DNA of 64,000 nt from Nitrospirota bacterium (GTDB lineage: Bacteria; Nitrospirota; Nitrospiria; Nitrospirales; UBA8639), in assembly GCA_011088105.1 (NCBI GenBank), contig JAALKI010000003.1:1-64000 (forward strand), written 5' to 3'. The notes beneath the pieces were generated by a model. It had not been told where the DNA came from, searched no databases, and worked only from the letters and a program-made list of their open reading frames with translations. Shown one piece after another: positions 62,097 to 64,000 of the stretch (position 1 is the stretch's first letter; the number at the start of each line of letters is the position of its first letter). Made by a program: the position numbers and the translations under genes.

Positions 62097-63272
62097 CTAC
62101 CAGTTGATTTTCTGCATCCGCTCGACGGCTTCCGTTAACCGTTCCTTTGATGTTGTCACGGTCATCCGAATGTAGCCTTCCCCAGGGTCGCCGAATCCAT
62201 TACCCGGTGTGGTGACAATCCCCATCTTTTCTAATAAGTGTGCGGTGAATGAGGCAGATGTAAATCCTGGTGGGACACTGATCCAGACATAAAAGGCGGC
62301 GGTGGGGTTCTCCAACTCCAGACCAAGTTTTTTGAGCCCAGGCACTAAGACATCTCGGCGTGCTTGATAGATATGGCGTAGGCCGTCTGTCAGTTGATCA
62401 TCGGATTCGAGCGCAGTGATTCCGGCTTCTTGAATGGCCTGAAACACGCCGGAGTCGATGTTGCTTTTCACTTTGCCAAGTCCCGCAATGACTTCTTTTC
62501 TCCCTGCGGCAAAGCCAATGCGCCAGCCAGTCATATTGAACGTTTTGGAAAGCGAGTGAAACTCAACACCGACGTCCATGGCACCTTCAGTCTCCAGAAA
62601 ACTGGCGGGTCGCAAGCCATCGTAGTAAATTTCTGAATAGGCGGCGTCATGACAGATGATGATCTGGTGCCCTTTGGCAAAAGCGATGGCCTTTTTAAAA
62701 AACTCTTTATCCGCTACGACCGACGTTGGATTGTTGGGTGAGTTCAAAAACATCAATTTGGCTTTTTGTGCGATGTCTTTGGGAATGGCGTCAAAATCAG
62801 GGAGAAATCCATTCTGCTTGAGAAGAGGCATTGGATAGGGAATGCCTCCCGCAAAACTGGCTGCCACAGGATAGACCGGATACCCGGGGCTAGGCACGAG
62901 TGCCACATCGTCAGCATTCAGAAACGCCAAAGGAATGTGGCCAATGCCTTCCTTAGAGCCAATCAGCGTCAGAACTTCTGATGCTGGGTCAAGGGTGACC
63001 CCAAACCGTCGCTGATACCATCGTGCGACAGCAGTTCTAAACGTCAACATCCCATCATAGGAAGGATATTGGTGATGTTTGGGGTCTTCGGCCGCTTGTT
63101 TCAATCGTTCAATTATGGGGGCTGGGGTTGGTAAGTCAGGGTCTCCTATCCCTAAATTAATGATATCAACGCCTTGCGCAATTGCTTTTTGCTTCATGTC
63201 ATCAATAGCCGCAAAGAGGTAAGGTGGGAGTGTACTAATTCGTTCGGCATACGTAATTGGAAATCCATCCAT
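62097..63272 (-). CDS. dapL: LL-diaminopimelate aminotransferase DapL
   Basis: 391 residues, PLP aminotransferase fold type I. INLGIGDPDLPTP, SPNNPTSVV, HDAAYSEIYYDG, and the PLP lysine in HSLSKTFNMTGWRIGFA. It transaminates tetrahydrodipicolinate directly to LL-DAP for lysine and peptidoglycan, a route found in Nitrospirota, Chlamydiae, plants and some others. AAGGAG lies 9 bases before ATG 63272; a longer frame to 63308 is less likely. Confidence 0.9.
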   Translation of the reverse strand: MDGFPITYAERISTLPPYLFAAIDDMKQKAIAQGVDIINLGIGDPDLPTPAPIIERLKQAAEDPKHHQYPSYDGMLTFRTAVARWYQRRFGVTLDPASEVLTLIGSKEGIGHIPLAFLNADDVALVPSPGYPVYPVAASFAGGIPYPMPLLKQNGFLPDFDAIPKDIAQKAKLMFLNSPNNPTSVVADKEFFKKAIAFAKGHQIIICHDAAYSEIYYDGLRPASFLETEGAMDVGVEFHSLSKTFNMTGWRIGFAAGRKEVIAGLGKVKSNIDSGVFQAIQEAGITALESDDQLTDGLRHIYQARRDVLVPGLKKLGLELENPTAAFYVWISVPPGFTSASFTAHLLEKMGIVTTPGNGFGDPGEGYIRMTVTTSKERLTEAVERMQKINW

Positions 63273-63317
63273 TCGTTGTAACTCCTTTTTTCTTTTAGGG
63301 AAGACCACACTCTAGAA

Positions 63318-63329
63318 CGCACGTGCGTC
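63318..63329. promoter_or_regulatory. Perfect 12-base palindrome upstream of dapL
   Basis: ACGCACGTGCGT, about 45 bases before the dapL start, between the methyltransferase stop and dapL. It could be an operator or part of a terminator, but no T tract follows on the minus strand. Function not shown. Confidence 0.35.
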
Positions 63330-63404
63330 CTCTATGGCGAGGGAGGCTTCACGTTACTTCAGGAACAGTCAGGGAATCAAGAAAGAGAAAGATTAAGGAG
63401 GGGA

Positions 63405-64000
63405 TTATGAGTGGTTGTGCCCATTTTTGGCATTCACACATTCGACGAGATGCCAAAATCTGAAAGGATTTACTTTTTCCTTTCTTGCTATCATGAGGGA
63501 GGTTCCTTCAAGAACGGTATTGAGGGACAGATCAGTCCGAAATCCAATGTGGGCACACATGGGAGAAATCATTTTTTCTACGGCGGCGATAAATTTATTG
63601 CCATTGCTAAAGTGGTTTAACATGACAATGCGACCCCCTGGCCGACAGACGCGAATCATTTCTGAAATAACCGGGCGGTAATCAGGAACAGCGGTGACGA
63701 CATAGGTAGCCATGACCGTGTCAAAGGAGTCATCAGAAAATTCCATCTGGCTTGCATCCATTCGTTGAAGTGTCACATGGCCTAGTTGGTGCTCTTCTAA
63801 CCGCTTCTGGGCTTTTTCGAGCATGCCCAGCGAAAGATCAATGCCCACGACTTCACAATTTCTTGGATACAATGAGAGAGAGAGGCCGGTACCTACCCCA
63901 ACTTCGAGTACTCGTTCGGATGGTGCAACCTTCAGCCCAATTACAGCGGCTTCTCGCGCCTGATGCATGATTTTCCCAAATGTTTGGTCATACATGCCTG
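63405..64000 (-). CDS. SAM-dependent methyltransferase, PmtA-like (probably partial)
   Basis: At least 197 residues. YDQTFGKIMHQAREAAV then VLEVGVGTGLSLSLYPRNCEVVGIDLSLGMLEKAQKRL matches phosphatidylethanolamine N-methyltransferases of the PmtA type. The first visible Met (63995) lies within the conserved N-terminal region, and relatives have more sequence before it, so the true start probably lies beyond the window. It could methylate phosphatidylethanolamine or be a related methyltransferase. Confidence 0.75.
   Translation of the reverse strand, partial: GMYDQTFGKIMHQAREAAVIGLKVAPSERVLEVGVGTGLSLSLYPRNCEVVGIDLSLGMLEKAQKRLEEHQLGHVTLQRMDASQMEFSDDSFDTVMATYVVTAVPDYRPVISEMIRVCRPGGRIVMLNHFSNGNKFIAAVEKMISPMCAHIGFRTDLSLNTVLEGTSLMIARKEKVNPFRFWHLVECVNAKNGHNHS

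Overview
This window looks like chromosome from a Gram-negative, LPS-making bacterium of about 48-50 % GC (by eye). LpxC, LptF/LptG-type permeases, lipoproteins, LL-diaminopimelate aminotransferase (DapL) and the order rplU-rpmA-obgE-proB-nadD-rsfS fit the phylum Nitrospirota, possibly a lower-GC marine Nitrospira lineage. Short dispersed intergenic repeats ending in CTGTTGAAAAA-like sequence fit the same idea. The taxonomic guess is inference. I see no rRNA, tRNA, CRISPR array or intact mobile element.

Layout. 0.1-6.7 kb: exported rhodanese, TrmI, an NfeD-slipin membrane protease pair, a TrkA-type K+ channel subunit, LpxC and two unknown proteins. 6.9-11.8 kb: a GAF/AAA+ enhancer-binding protein with an altered GAFTGA loop, a class II cyclic-nucleotide phosphodiesterase, a frameshifted lipase, and a small zinc-ribbon protein behind a near-consensus sigma-54 promoter.

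12.2-29.7 kb is the most interesting part and reads as a sphingolipid locus. A leftward operon encodes a fatty acyl-AMP ligase, a CerR-type dehydrogenase, a dedicated acyl carrier protein and serine palmitoyltransferase. Rightward genes encode a fatty-acid hydroxylase, a bCerS-type N-acyltransferase, a MobA-like nucleotidyltransferase and an LptF/LptG-type permease pair. A second nucleotidyltransferase lies leftward between them. Beyond a decayed TPR gene come a metallophosphoesterase, a two-domain CDP-alcohol phosphatidyltransferase, a diacylglycerol-kinase-family lipid kinase and a Tam41-like nucleotidyltransferase. Together they could make ceramide, add an anionic head group and deliver the lipid to the outer membrane beside ordinary LPS.

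29.9-42.5 kb is mixed accessory and housekeeping DNA: RusA-like resolvase with an orphan MraZ, ComF, an ABC ATPase and FtsX-type permease separated by a class 1A dihydroorotate dehydrogenase and a LuxR-type regulator, IS3 and VapBC remnants, GDPD, AqpZ, a GlsB-type protein, a guanidinium exporter and a globin-PsiE fusion. 42.7-50.8 kb holds housekeeping genes (bioB, rsfS, nadD, proB, obgE, rpmA, rplU, nadB). 51-64 kb holds lipoproteins, an aldehyde dehydrogenase, an arsenic methylation/arsenosugar pair (arsM-arsS), UDGb, a disrupted glycerate kinase, a MazG-like protein and the dapL-folK-panC-ogt run, ending in a methyltransferase that probably continues past the window edge.
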